Below the pieces are notes generated by a model. That model was not told the origin of the DNA. It worked only from the letters and a program-made list of their open reading frames with translations, and ran no database searches. From Comamonadaceae bacterium (lineage in GTDB: Bacteria; Pseudomonadota; Gammaproteobacteria; Burkholderiales; Burkholderiaceae_C): a DNA stretch of 64,000 nucleotides. Positions 24,883-33,659 of the stretch are shown here, piece by piece (the stretch's first letter is position 1; each line of letters begins with the position of its first letter). Location of the stretch: the NCBI GenBank assembly GCA_947373105.1, contig CANBWK010000003.1, positions 1-64,000 on the forward strand, written 5' to 3'. Both the position numbers and the translations under genes were made by a program.

Positions 24883-27030
24883 TCACTTCGCCAACGGGTC
24901 TGGCCTGATCTGGAAATGTGCGGCCAATGGCTTGGAGCCTTTACCGCCTTCAATCAGCCAAGGCGTACGGTCACCGTTTGCTGCCCACAGGCCTCGGCCT
25001 TTCCAGCCGGCATTCGGATCATCAATGCGGCCGTCAAATCCTTTGGCATAGAAGCCCAGAGGATAGGGGACACGTATCGAAACCATCTTACCGTCCTTGC
25101 CGAGAGCGACCAGCCCGTCCATCAGATTAGCGGTTGACATCGGAATGTCATCCCCCATTCCGAAGGTGTTGTGCTGATCGACCCAAGAGTAGTAGCTCGA
25201 CTCAGCGCTGTTTTCGCCAATGCCTTTAAAGCCAGGCCCTGGATACTGATGGAAGGCCCAGCCCTCAGGGCAATGGTCGCCGGTAGCATTGGGGCCGTTG
25301 AGAGGGCCTTTACACAGGCGGCGGTCAAATACGCCCATGTGGCCGCTGGCGAGCGAAAGCCAGACGCGGCCTTGTTTGTCAATATCGCCGCCGCGTGGGC
25401 CAAAGCCAGGGAGCGGAACGTTGTATTGCTCAGCGAGCGACTTGTGCGGGTTCTTCGTTGGATCGATGCGAACAATCGAGCCTGGATTACCGCGAATTGC
25501 ACCCCATATCGAACCATCTGTCGGGCTCGGCATGACCGCGTAGAACGTGGGTCCAATACGCATGTCCTTGCCCGGTTCCTGAGGCTTACCAGGTTCGGTG
25601 TACTCGTCACGTTGGCCGTTGCCGTTGGTGTCCATCACCAACGCGGTCCACCCCTGCGACTTCTCAATGTCGCCGGTCTCGTCCAGCATCTTGGTGTTGA
25701 TCCAGCCAACATTGCCGCCACCGCCGCCTGTACTCGCCCAGACAGTCTCGTTGGCATCGTAGCCAAACTGCAGGTGATGCGAGCCGAAGCAAGTCTGATA
25801 GGCCGTGTACTTCTGTGTCTTAGGATCGTACATCGTCACGCGGCGATTGGTGCTGTTGAGCGGAAACTCGACGGCCGAAGGATGGCTAGACCCTTTTTTG
25901 CAGAAATCGGGGTTGTCCGGCTTGTGGCCCGTCGCGGCAAGCCAGATACGGCCTTTGCGGTCGAACATTGAGTTGTGGTTGTTGGCCCTGCTGTTCCAGA
26001 TGTTTTCTTCGCCCCAATAGGCCGAAGGTTGCAGAATCTTGATCGAGCCCGCGTTCCCTGGGCCAAGCGCCAACGGCATGTCGGGTGTCGTAGGCAGTAC
26101 GAAATTCGTTGCGACATTTTTGATCGGGTCAAGGATCGGCATATCGTCGCAAGCATGTTCGCATTGACCATAAACAGGTCCGTAGGCGTTAACCGTGGGA
26201 TAGCGGCGGTCGCTGGCAATCAAATCATGCAGATACTGTTTGTCATTGTGCCAGTCACGCAAAGTGACCACGATGTTACGCTCAACACCTTGTGGCCGCA
26301 CTGGTTTGGTATGGGGCAACTCACCTTTAGCGACACGCTCGGTCCAGTCGGCAAGATACTTGAAGGGGAGACCGCCCATCTGTCCTGCGGCCTGAAGAAT
26401 CATGTTTTCACCAGCCTGTCCAGACTGAATGCGTCGGATCCATGCGTCCTTATGGGTCTTGCCATCAAGGTGGAATTTCGGAATCGTGCGCGTCGCAAGC
26501 TGCCCCAACTGGTGACAGCCAACGCAACCGTTGTTCTTCATCAGATTGAGATAGTCGGTGAGCTTGAAGTTCTGGGGCGCTTCCTTGCTGCCGAACACAC
26601 TGGCCTCGGGGATTTTCATCATCGAATACCAATACTGCGCCGGATAGTAGTGTGCAGCGGCCTTTTGATTTGGCGCGGTCACGGCTTTCAGATTCAGTTG
26701 CTTGCCCGGAACACTCTTGACCTTTGGAGAGTCCACCAGACCGTAGCCACGCACCCAAATGTTGTAACTGGCTTTTGGCAGGTCAGGGATGACATAACGC
26801 CCCTTATCGTCGGTAACAACGATACGTATGAAACGCACCGGAAGATCTCGTGTTTCCGCAATCACCCAGACACCAGCCTCCGGCCCCTTAGACCCTGTGA
26901 CGACGCCGCCAATATCGTCTTCGTCAATGGAGACTGCTGTCACTTGCTGTGCTTGCGCCAAGTTAGGTGCATACAAGCTCGTCACGGCAATAGCCATTGC
27001 AGCCATGCCAGCCAATAAGATCTTACGCAT
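24883..27030 (-). CDS. Secreted c-heme beta-propeller protein with carboxypeptidase-regulatory domain
   Basis: A 715-residue exported protein. Residues 1-28 are the signal peptide (ending LAQAQ); about 38-115 form a carboxypeptidase-regulatory Ig-like domain; CVGCH at 169-173 is a single c-type heme site in a cytochrome-like segment with HQLGQLATRTIP; the rest is a propeller with repeated blade text (FDRKGRIWLAATG, GYDANETVWASTG, DKQGRVWLSLASG) resembling Vgb/NHL-type propellers. GQCEHAC adds a possible disulfide. It is the first gene of an operon with two membrane proteins, a small Ig-like protein and an amidohydrolase. The architecture suggests a periplasmic dehydrogenase or lyase delivering electrons to heme. 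Family and substrate unknown to me. Confidence 0.85.
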   Translation of the reverse strand: MRKILLAGMAAMAIAVTSLYAPNLAQAQQVTAVSIDEDDIGGVVTGSKGPEAGVWVIAETRDLPVRFIRIVVTDDKGRYVIPDLPKASYNIWVRGYGLVDSPKVKSVPGKQLNLKAVTAPNQKAAAHYYPAQYWYSMMKIPEASVFGSKEAPQNFKLTDYLNLMKNNGCVGCHQLGQLATRTIPKFHLDGKTHKDAWIRRIQSGQAGENMILQAAGQMGGLPFKYLADWTERVAKGELPHTKPVRPQGVERNIVVTLRDWHNDKQYLHDLIASDRRYPTVNAYGPVYGQCEHACDDMPILDPIKNVATNFVLPTTPDMPLALGPGNAGSIKILQPSAYWGEENIWNSRANNHNSMFDRKGRIWLAATGHKPDNPDFCKKGSSHPSAVEFPLNSTNRRVTMYDPKTQKYTAYQTCFGSHHLQFGYDANETVWASTGGGGGNVGWINTKMLDETGDIEKSQGWTALVMDTNGNGQRDEYTEPGKPQEPGKDMRIGPTFYAVMPSPTDGSIWGAIRGNPGSIVRIDPTKNPHKSLAEQYNVPLPGFGPRGGDIDKQGRVWLSLASGHMGVFDRRLCKGPLNGPNATGDHCPEGWAFHQYPGPGFKGIGENSAESSYYSWVDQHNTFGMGDDIPMSTANLMDGLVALGKDGKMVSIRVPYPLGFYAKGFDGRIDDPNAGWKGRGLWAANGDRTPWLIEGGKGSKPLAAHFQIRPDPLAK

Positions 27031-27379
27031 TGTCTTGTCCTTTTGTTATAAATAGATTCAGTTTTGGAATATGCATTTTTTACTCGGAATCTCTGAGTCG
27101 ACTCACTTGCTATCAGTCAAACAACTGTCACCCCACGCTGGTAACTTTGAAGCATTGCGAATCACGTGATTTATTTAACAACATCGCATCTTATCGAAAT
27201 TAACAGTTCATGCTGAGATACTCCATCAGAGTAAACCCTTTAGTCCCCTTCTGCTGCCGTCACAAAGTCAAATCACTCAATGGGCGGATTCAAAAGTGAA
27301 TTTTCAACGCTTCCAAGTTTCAAATAACAAAAAATGTAGCTGATTTTTTAAATTTTCAACTATGTCGGTTATTGAAATA
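27031..27379. promoter_or_regulatory. Upstream region of the heme-propeller operon with 12-bp palindrome
   Basis: About 350 AT-rich bases between the carotenoid-oxygenase stop and the heme-propeller start, both leftward. A perfect palindrome AATCACGTGATT lies at 27160-27171, some 130 bases upstream of the operon start, and could be an operator. No ORF or terminator was recognised. Confidence 0.4.
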
Positions 27380-28849
27380 TCACCAACCTCGCTTAAGTCG
27401 ATCACTGTTTACCCACGTCGCATGAAAACCTGGAGGCACTTTGTTCGGGAGAATAATTTGCGCCATCGGACCGCCCCCAAAGTTGCGCGCGTCGAATACT
27501 TGTAACTCCGAACGTTTTTCTCGGGCGTTCCATACAAAACTCACCAAATAACCATGATCCTCGCTTTGTGGATTGTCCGCAGGCGCGAACGGTGCTTCAC
27601 TGTAAAAGAAGTCTCGACCTTCGCTCCAGGCTTGGGCAACTCCTTTCTGAAGATCGTACTTGATCAGACCAGCAAAGCGAGGTTGTTTGTAGCTCTCTCG
27701 AACCATGGTGATGTTGTATGAGTAACGGGTCTTGAAGCCCATATAACTCGAATTGATCATCGGGAACTCTGAACAGAAAACGTCATCCACAATGCGCTCG
27801 GTTGTTTTTCCTGTTGAAAGATTAAAACGCCATTCGTAGTAAAGAAAATCTCTGTACATAATTGACCACATCTTGGCAAACTTTTCGGCCTCAATGTTGC
27901 CGGCCAAGTCACGAGGTATGCGAAACGGAGTGCCTATCATGACGATCTCATCGCCCTCCTCCCACGCATTGGCGACATGCAACATATAGTTGGGTTTTGC
28001 CTCAAACCATTTGATCGCCTCCGGTTTGCCATACCGAGGAACCACCGCAAAACGTGATGGCATCTGCGCGTGAAACTTGAGCTTGTGTCGCCCTGCTGCC
28101 AATGCATCTTGATCGTAAAAGAGCGGAAAATCATGCAGCACAGTGAAATTCTCAGTTACAGCCATGTCGTGCGGCAATCGCGGACCAGGAAGTTCAACAG
28201 GAATCTTGTGCTTGAGCTTGCCATCACGCCCGATGACTCCGTAGTGCATGTAAGGAGCAGTCTTGCCATAGTCAAAAAACAAGAGATCACCCGTACGCTC
28301 ATCAACCTTGGAATGAGCTGAAGCATGAAGATCAGGCGCACCCTCAAAGCTGGCTGTTCCCAAAGTCTCTAATGTAAATGGGTCTACGTGGTACATGCCC
28401 CCAGCCAGGTACCACATGGTTAGAAGCTTTCCGTTGTGAAACACCACATCTGTGTTGGAAGTATTCTTGAGCGGCATATCGGGTCGGTCTGCCCTTGGCG
28501 CTTCCTGAAGACCCTGCCAAAGAGCGTGACCGGCGTTGACCTCTTCTTTGAAAGGGCTAGTCTGAATCCAGCGGTTTTTGTAGCGCACTTTTCCCTTCTC
28601 AAAGTAGGCTGCGTGGATCATCCCGTCACCGTCGTACCAGTGGTAACGCCCCTCTGCAGCAAATTTTCGGTTAGGTCCGTTGCGAAAGTACGCACCATTC
28701 AGGTCTTCAGGAACTTTACCAATTACTTCCAGGTTAGAGATGTCCAATTCCTCTATGACCGGCTCAAATGCCCCTGTGATAACAGGAGGTAAGTCCACTA
28801 TGCGATCGAAGGCATCACTCATATTCATGTTCGTTGTAATTGTTGTCAT
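27380..28849 (-). CDS. Carotenoid/lignostilbene-type cleavage dioxygenase
   Basis: A 489-residue member of the RPE65/carotenoid cleavage oxygenase family: non-heme Fe(II) enzymes that split an alkene double bond with O2 (carotenoids, or stilbenes derived from lignin). The four iron-binding His sit in the expected places: PDLHASAHSK, RLPHDMAV, YMLHVANAW and PPGFHATWV. The N-terminal LNGAYFRNGPNRKF and DGDGMIHAAYF motifs are also clear. No signal peptide, so cytoplasmic. It lies 10 bases after the tandem HxlR regulator and is thus probably regulated by it. The acyl-CoA synthetase divergent to it could process the carboxylic product. Bacterial members without retinal or crt genes nearby often cleave lignostilbenes or phenylpropenes. 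Confidence 0.9.
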   Translation of the reverse strand: MTTITTNMNMSDAFDRIVDLPPVITGAFEPVIEELDISNLEVIGKVPEDLNGAYFRNGPNRKFAAEGRYHWYDGDGMIHAAYFEKGKVRYKNRWIQTSPFKEEVNAGHALWQGLQEAPRADRPDMPLKNTSNTDVVFHNGKLLTMWYLAGGMYHVDPFTLETLGTASFEGAPDLHASAHSKVDERTGDLLFFDYGKTAPYMHYGVIGRDGKLKHKIPVELPGPRLPHDMAVTENFTVLHDFPLFYDQDALAAGRHKLKFHAQMPSRFAVVPRYGKPEAIKWFEAKPNYMLHVANAWEEGDEIVMIGTPFRIPRDLAGNIEAEKFAKMWSIMYRDFLYYEWRFNLSTGKTTERIVDDVFCSEFPMINSSYMGFKTRYSYNITMVRESYKQPRFAGLIKYDLQKGVAQAWSEGRDFFYSEAPFAPADNPQSEDHGYLVSFVWNAREKRSELQVFDARNFGGGPMAQIILPNKVPPGFHATWVNSDRLKRGW

Positions 28850-28859
28850 TTCAAGCTCT

Positions 28860-29888
28860 TTATGAGGCTAAAGCACTGGGCGACGCCTTTGGATGGAAGG
28901 AAACGGATCGAGGATGAAGTTCACCGCTGCAATTCGAACAAAGCACTTTGATCTTGAGATCTGAACCGCATGCGCTGTGGAATTTTTTATTGGCTTGCCC
29001 GTTAGTAAAAAGCCATGAATCAGCCCACTGCTCAAGCGCGATCGTGAGTCGAAATACATCACGACTTCGGGGGGTAAGCCTGTAGTTAAAACTCCGCGCA
29101 TCATTCTTCGAACGATTCTTGGAAAGAAAACCGGACTTCACTAGCAAAGTGAGTCGTTGAGACAAAATGTTGGATGAAATACCAATCACTTGCTGAATGC
29201 TGTCAAAACTGCAGCACCCTCTAAGTACCGAACTCAATATCAAATGCATCCATCGATCTGCGGTCATAAAAGCGATGTGATGGCCAGCCTGAGTAGGATT
29301 GATGTCCGTCTTCTTAATGGCCCAACGCTTGGCAGGCGAAAGCGGCAAGAAAAGTTTTGGCTTTGTAAAGGGTGTACTTTCATATTTGACATCATTTGGC
29401 CCGACTTCTAATTGACATTCACCACAAGAAAAAACCGGCAGCATTGGTTGCCCGCAATCATGATGAACCAGTTTGGACGGGTGGCTTGGTCCAGCATCAC
29501 CTGCCCATTTGCGGGTCCAACTCCAAACCATCAAGGCCCAAGGGTACAACCCCATTCCACAGGGCGTTAGTCGATAGCCTCCACGAGACACATCAAAGAT
29601 TCCATTGTTAACCAATCCTTTAAGTCGTTGACTCAAAGTCTGTCTTGGAATAGTTAAGCGGAATTGAAACTCTTCGAATTTGTGGATGCCCAAAAAGGCC
29701 TCTCGGAGTATGCGTTGTGTCCACCAATCTCCAATTGCATCCAGGGCGCGGGTAAGCGATGCGCCATGACTCGGCTGAGCAAGACCTTGGTTATCCCGAG
29801 TTTCTTGCTCACAACGGGCAGTCCGTTGGACAACAGATGACAGGTCAACACCTGTAATGAGAATGGTCATGGTCGCTCTAGAACCCAT
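28860..29888 (-). CDS. Tandem HxlR-type transcriptional regulator
   Basis: A 342-residue protein holding two HxlR winged-helix domains in one chain. Module 1 (about 45-125) contains ALDAIGDWWTQRILREAFLG and PRQTLSQRLKGLVNNGIF; module 2 (about 205-290) contains RWMHLILSSVLRGCCSF and SSNILSQRLTLLVKSGFL. Each is followed by a Cys cluster (DCG..SCGEC and ACGS..LCSNC) resembling a zinc ribbon. HxlR regulators normally dimerise through one such domain and sense aldehydes or quinones, so this looks like a covalent pseudo-dimer. It precedes the oxygenase gene and its start abuts a nested palindrome, consistent with autoregulation. Confidence 0.87.
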   Translation of the reverse strand: MGSRATMTILITGVDLSSVVQRTARCEQETRDNQGLAQPSHGASLTRALDAIGDWWTQRILREAFLGIHKFEEFQFRLTIPRQTLSQRLKGLVNNGIFDVSRGGYRLTPCGMGLYPWALMVWSWTRKWAGDAGPSHPSKLVHHDCGQPMLPVFSCGECQLEVGPNDVKYESTPFTKPKLFLPLSPAKRWAIKKTDINPTQAGHHIAFMTADRWMHLILSSVLRGCCSFDSIQQVIGISSNILSQRLTLLVKSGFLSKNRSKNDARSFNYRLTPRSRDVFRLTIALEQWADSWLFTNGQANKKFHSACGSDLKIKVLCSNCSGELHPRSVSFHPKASPSALAS

Positions 29889-29893
29889 TTTGT

Positions 29894-29939
29894 TTGCATT
29901 ACTTAAATTAATAATATTAGAATGAGTCTAATAATGCAA
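29894..29939. promoter_or_regulatory. Nested palindromic operator between divergent HxlR and ligase genes
   Basis: The outer arms TTGCATTA / TAATGCAA (29894-29901 and 29932-29939) enclose an inner perfect inverted repeat ATTAGA-N5-TCTAAT (29916-29932). The block is AT-rich and lies in the 97-base spacer between the divergent genes. This is the expected position for a site bound by the tandem HxlR regulator and controlling both directions. Confidence 0.6.
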
Positions 29940-29997
29940 GCCAATTTAGCCTGCACAAAAATACGAGCCTGCTTAGGCTTGAGCGTTGGAGACACAA

Positions 29998-31716
29998 TTG
30001 ATACTTGTGCCACAAGAAAAGATTGCCGCTTTTACCGAATCTGGGTGGTGGGGCGCTCTCACTCTGGATGACTACTTCCGGGCCAACACGGCAAGGTTTA
30101 ATCACCGCGTTGCCGTAGTCGATGCGCCAAACCGCGAGGCCTTTACTGATGGTGCACCTCGAAGCCTGAGTTGGATTGATCTGGAAAAAGAGGTCACTCA
30201 GCTTTGCCGCGTACTGGTGCAAGATGGTCTCACAAAAGATGACATCATTATTATGCAGTTGCCTAATTGCGTTGAGCAATTTGTAGTCTACATGTCCTGC
30301 GCCCGTCTTGGCGTCATCGTCACGCCTCTGCCCATTCAATACCGCAAGCATGAGTTAAAACATGTGCTTTCGAGAACAAGCGCAAAGGCGGTCATCACCT
30401 GTAGACGTATCGGCAATCACGCACACGCAGACATGTTCAGCGCCTTGGGGGCAGAACTGCCTCATCAACTCTCTGTCTACGCATTCTCTATGCCCGGCGG
30501 TGTATTGCCAGAGGGCGCGCAAGCGCTAGATCTGCGAATGTCTCTGGCTGTTGATGGATCTCAACTGGACGATTACCTCAGCCATAGCCAAGTGAGCGCA
30601 AATGACGTCTTCAGCATTTGCTGGACATCCGGCACAGAGGCTATGCCTAAGGGTGTACCTCGAAGTCACAACGAATGGCTGGTGCTAGGGCCCACTGCTA
30701 TTGAAAGCGCCAACCTGAGTCAAGGCAGCCGAATGCTCTGCCCATTTCCACTGGTCAATATGGCTGGGATTTCTGTAGGCCTTTGCGCTTGGCTCATGTT
30801 GGGTGGAACGGTGGTGCAACATCAGCCCTTCAACCTTGAGGTGTTCCTCGGGCAACTTCGCGAGGAGCGCATCGATTACACCATTGCTGCCCCAGCAATC
30901 CTAGCGCAGTTGTTGCACAAAGAGGATCTGGTAAAGGGAATTGACTTCGTAAAACTCAACACGATAGGCTCAGGTTCAGCGCCCCTTTCACCTTGGTTGG
31001 TTGCAGGTTTTAAGGATCGCTTTGGCGTGGACATCGTTAACCACTTCGGCTCTAACGAAGGGGCCAGCCTCACCACAAGCCCTAAGGACGTGCCCGACCC
31101 CAGTAACCGTGCTCGATACTTCCCCCGCCCAGGTGCGCAGGGGATTAAATGGCATGTCTCCACTACACGCAAAGTATCCACGCGCTTGGTTGATTTGGAC
31201 ACTGGAATGGACATTACGTCCCCAGGTCAAGTAGGCGAGCTGCGTTATGCAGGCGCTACGATTTTCAGTGGTTACTTCAATGATCCCGAGTTGACCAGCA
31301 ATGCTTTTGACGATAAAGGTTTTTACAAAACTGGGGACTTGTTTGAACTCGGAGGTGAAAACAATGAGTTCTACCGATATGCAGGTAGATCCAAAGATGT
31401 GGTCATCCGGGGCGGCATGAACATTTCCTCAGAGGAGGTTGAGAACCTCATTTTGGCCCACCCTCAGGTCTCAGAGATTGCAGTCGTTGGCTATCCTGAC
31501 GAAGCAATGGGTGAGCGCTTGTGCGCGTGCATTGTGCCTCATCTCGGCGAGAAACTTACCCTTGAGGAATTAAAGAAATTTTTACTCAACCATCAGCAAG
31601 TTGCTTTTTACAAGATTCCCGAGCGGCTTTTGCTAATGGAAAAACTACCTCGCAACCCTGTTGGCAAGATTCTTAAGCGAATATTGCGTGAGCAGGTTCA
31701 GACCTATGTTCAATGA
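29998..31716 (+). CDS. AMP-forming acyl-CoA synthetase
   Basis: A roughly 572-residue adenylate-forming enzyme that activates a carboxylic acid as acyl-AMP and then acyl-CoA. Motifs: SICWTSGTEAMPKGVPRSH (phosphate-binding A3), NHFGSNEGA (A5), YKTGDLFELG (A7), YAGRSKDVVIRGGMNISSEEVE (A8) and the C-terminal catalytic Lys in PRNPVGKILKRILRE. I prefer TTG 29998, with GGAG six bases before it, over the TTG at 29986; both lack an ATG alternative. The substrate is probably an aromatic, cyclic or terpenoid acid, judged from similarity to benzoate/cyclohexanecarboxylate-type ligases and the divergent oxygenase gene. Confidence 0.9.
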   Translation: MILVPQEKIAAFTESGWWGALTLDDYFRANTARFNHRVAVVDAPNREAFTDGAPRSLSWIDLEKEVTQLCRVLVQDGLTKDDIIIMQLPNCVEQFVVYMSCARLGVIVTPLPIQYRKHELKHVLSRTSAKAVITCRRIGNHAHADMFSALGAELPHQLSVYAFSMPGGVLPEGAQALDLRMSLAVDGSQLDDYLSHSQVSANDVFSICWTSGTEAMPKGVPRSHNEWLVLGPTAIESANLSQGSRMLCPFPLVNMAGISVGLCAWLMLGGTVVQHQPFNLEVFLGQLREERIDYTIAAPAILAQLLHKEDLVKGIDFVKLNTIGSGSAPLSPWLVAGFKDRFGVDIVNHFGSNEGASLTTSPKDVPDPSNRARYFPRPGAQGIKWHVSTTRKVSTRLVDLDTGMDITSPGQVGELRYAGATIFSGYFNDPELTSNAFDDKGFYKTGDLFELGGENNEFYRYAGRSKDVVIRGGMNISSEEVENLILAHPQVSEIAVVGYPDEAMGERLCACIVPHLGEKLTLEELKKFLLNHQQVAFYKIPERLLLMEKLPRNPVGKILKRILREQVQTYVQ

Positions 31717-31731
31717 ATTCAATGTAATTTT

Positions 31732-32430
31732 ATGAATCGACCTACACTCCTCCTGCTTCCTGGCACGCTTAACGACGAGGCCGTGTGGAAAGCTCAGACA
31801 GATCAACTTGAAGTCAACATTTGCGTGGCGGATCTCACACAGCAAAATACCATTGCCTCCATGGCCGAGCATGCTATTGCATCCATGCATTCCGGTCCTT
31901 TTTTTATGGCTGGTTTTTCTTTAGGAGGATATGTTGCACTCGAAATAATGCGCCGCGCGAGTAGCCGCATCAAAGGCTTGGCACTCATAAGCACCTCGGC
32001 TCGACCCGAACTGATTGCAGGTCGAGCAGGCCGCGAAGAGATGATGGCGTTGGCGCAAAAAGACTTTTCGCAACTCACGTCAAAATTAATCCAATTCATG
32101 TTGCCCGCCACTCGGTATTCGGACGTCAACTTGGTTACAGATATCCAAGCCATGATGGATCGAGTGGGTGCTGATGCATTCGTTCGTCAGTCACAAGCAG
32201 TCATGGACCGCGCTGATAGCCGCGATATTCTGACTTTAATTCGTTGCCCTACTCTCATTATTTCAGGAAAAAATGACAAAGTAGCTGCACCCAAATTCAG
32301 TGAAGAAATGGCAAATGCCATACCGTTAGCTGAACTGCATTTTCTTGAAGAAACGGGGCATATGGCACCCATGGAGCGCCCAAACGAGGTCACGAAATTG
32401 TTGAAGGCCTGGCTTGAAAAAATTAATTGA
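31732..32430 (+). CDS. Alpha/beta hydrolase
   Basis: A 232-residue cytoplasmic alpha/beta-hydrolase. The nucleophile elbow is GFSLGGYV (Ser), the acid lies in CPTLIISGKNDKVAAP (Asp), and the His in LEETGHMAPMERPNEV. LLLPGTLNDEAVW at the N-terminus provides the oxyanion segment. The short lid suits small esters, thioesters or C-C bond hydrolysis. It starts 15 bases after the ligase stop and 21 bases before the Bug gene, so the three form one operon. Confidence 0.9.
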   Translation: MNRPTLLLLPGTLNDEAVWKAQTDQLEVNICVADLTQQNTIASMAEHAIASMHSGPFFMAGFSLGGYVALEIMRRASSRIKGLALISTSARPELIAGRAGREEMMALAQKDFSQLTSKLIQFMLPATRYSDVNLVTDIQAMMDRVGADAFVRQSQAVMDRADSRDILTLIRCPTLIISGKNDKVAAPKFSEEMANAIPLAELHFLEETGHMAPMERPNEVTKLLKAWLEKIN

Positions 32431-32451
32431 AATAATGACTGGAGACATGAA

Positions 32452-33435
32452 ATGACAAAACTCTTTAAGACTTCACAGCAATGTTTTGCCACACTCTTTT
32501 TCGGATTCCTATTTTGCGCCGCCCAAGCGCAGGGCTTTGCTGACAAACCAGTACGCGTTATTACCCCCTTTGGGGCTGGCAATACGCTTGACGCCGCGCT
32601 CCGAGTGATGGGTGAAAAATTCAAGGAAAGTACGGGGCAATCCTTAATTATAGAAAACAAAGCGGGTGGCTCTGGATTCATCGCCGCCCAGGCTGCAGCC
32701 AGTGCTGCGCCAGATGGCTACACACTTCTTCTCGGTGGAACAGGCTTGATGACGATCAATCCACACATCTTTTCAAAAGTCCCCTATGACGTGGAAAAAA
32801 GCTACAAACCTGTGAGTAATTTCCTCGGCTCAGCTTTGGTATTTGCGGTGCATGCATCGGTCCCAGCAGAGAACCTGTCTGAGTTCATTGCCCTGACAAA
32901 AGCAAATCCGGGCAAGGGCACTTTCGCCTCCTACACGGCTGGTAACGCCTCACACTTTTCCGGGGTCATTCTGAATAAACGTGCTGGGATCGATTTACTG
33001 CACATCCCTTTTAATGGCACACCAGCCGCTACGACAAACCTTCTTAGCGGGCAGGTGCAGTCAGCATTTTTACCTTTGCTGTCGATCAAACAGCACATGG
33101 ATTCAGGGAAAGTTAAGGTTCTCGCTATTACTGGGGACGTGCGCTCCCCTCTTGCCCCCACCGTACCTACATTCAAAGAACTAGGCTACCCAGACCTGAA
33201 TTTGTATGTCTGGGCGGCACTTTTTGCGCCAGCAGGTACGCCGGATACAGTGGTTCAAAAGCTGTCTCTAGAGATCAATAAAGCACTCAAAACGACTGAG
33301 GTGATTGAGAAATTCAAGGCTATGGATTTCACACCTCTTCCATCAAGCCCCGAAGAATTGTCCACATTTGTGCGTAATGATTCAAGACGGTGGGCGGAGG
33401 CAGTCAAACTGTCCGGTTTTAAAGCCTCAGAATAG
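32452..33435 (+). CDS. Bug/TctC-family periplasmic binding protein
   Basis: A 327-residue Bug receptor in the ligase-hydrolase operon. Signal peptide to about residue 25 (CAAQAQ), then ITPFGAGNTLDAALRVM; here the usual PGG of the ligand loop is replaced by GAGNT, an unusual variation. Later blocks are normal: IENKAGGSGFIAAQAAA, GNASHFSGVILNKR, IPFNGTPAATTNLLSG and VRSPLAPTVPTFKELG. The SD TGGAGA precedes ATG 32452. The changed loop suggests a ligand unlike that of the other Bug proteins in the window. Confidence 0.92.
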   Translation: MTKLFKTSQQCFATLFFGFLFCAAQAQGFADKPVRVITPFGAGNTLDAALRVMGEKFKESTGQSLIIENKAGGSGFIAAQAAASAAPDGYTLLLGGTGLMTINPHIFSKVPYDVEKSYKPVSNFLGSALVFAVHASVPAENLSEFIALTKANPGKGTFASYTAGNASHFSGVILNKRAGIDLLHIPFNGTPAATTNLLSGQVQSAFLPLLSIKQHMDSGKVKVLAITGDVRSPLAPTVPTFKELGYPDLNLYVWAALFAPAGTPDTVVQKLSLEINKALKTTEVIEKFKAMDFTPLPSSPEELSTFVRNDSRRWAEAVKLSGFKASE

Positions 33436-33659
33436 AGTGTTAATGGGAAATTGAACAACTATGAACAAACTTTGCTCCAATTTTTTCATCATTTATATCA
33501 ACCCACTAATTCCTTGATTGAGTACATATCGACCTACGGAGACACAGTCTACTAAGTGACAGTTTGATTCAATAGTCTGATGAATACTGATTTTGAACTT
33601 GGGAAGGTTGAAGAACATATTCTTCAGGTTATTTTTAACATCAGTTTTATACATCTACC

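Noticed and set aside
25171-27018. Long plus-strand ORFs (266 and 347 aa) opposite the c-heme propeller gene
   Set aside because: Minus-strand gene has signal peptide, heme motif and operon context; the plus-strand frames are shadows.
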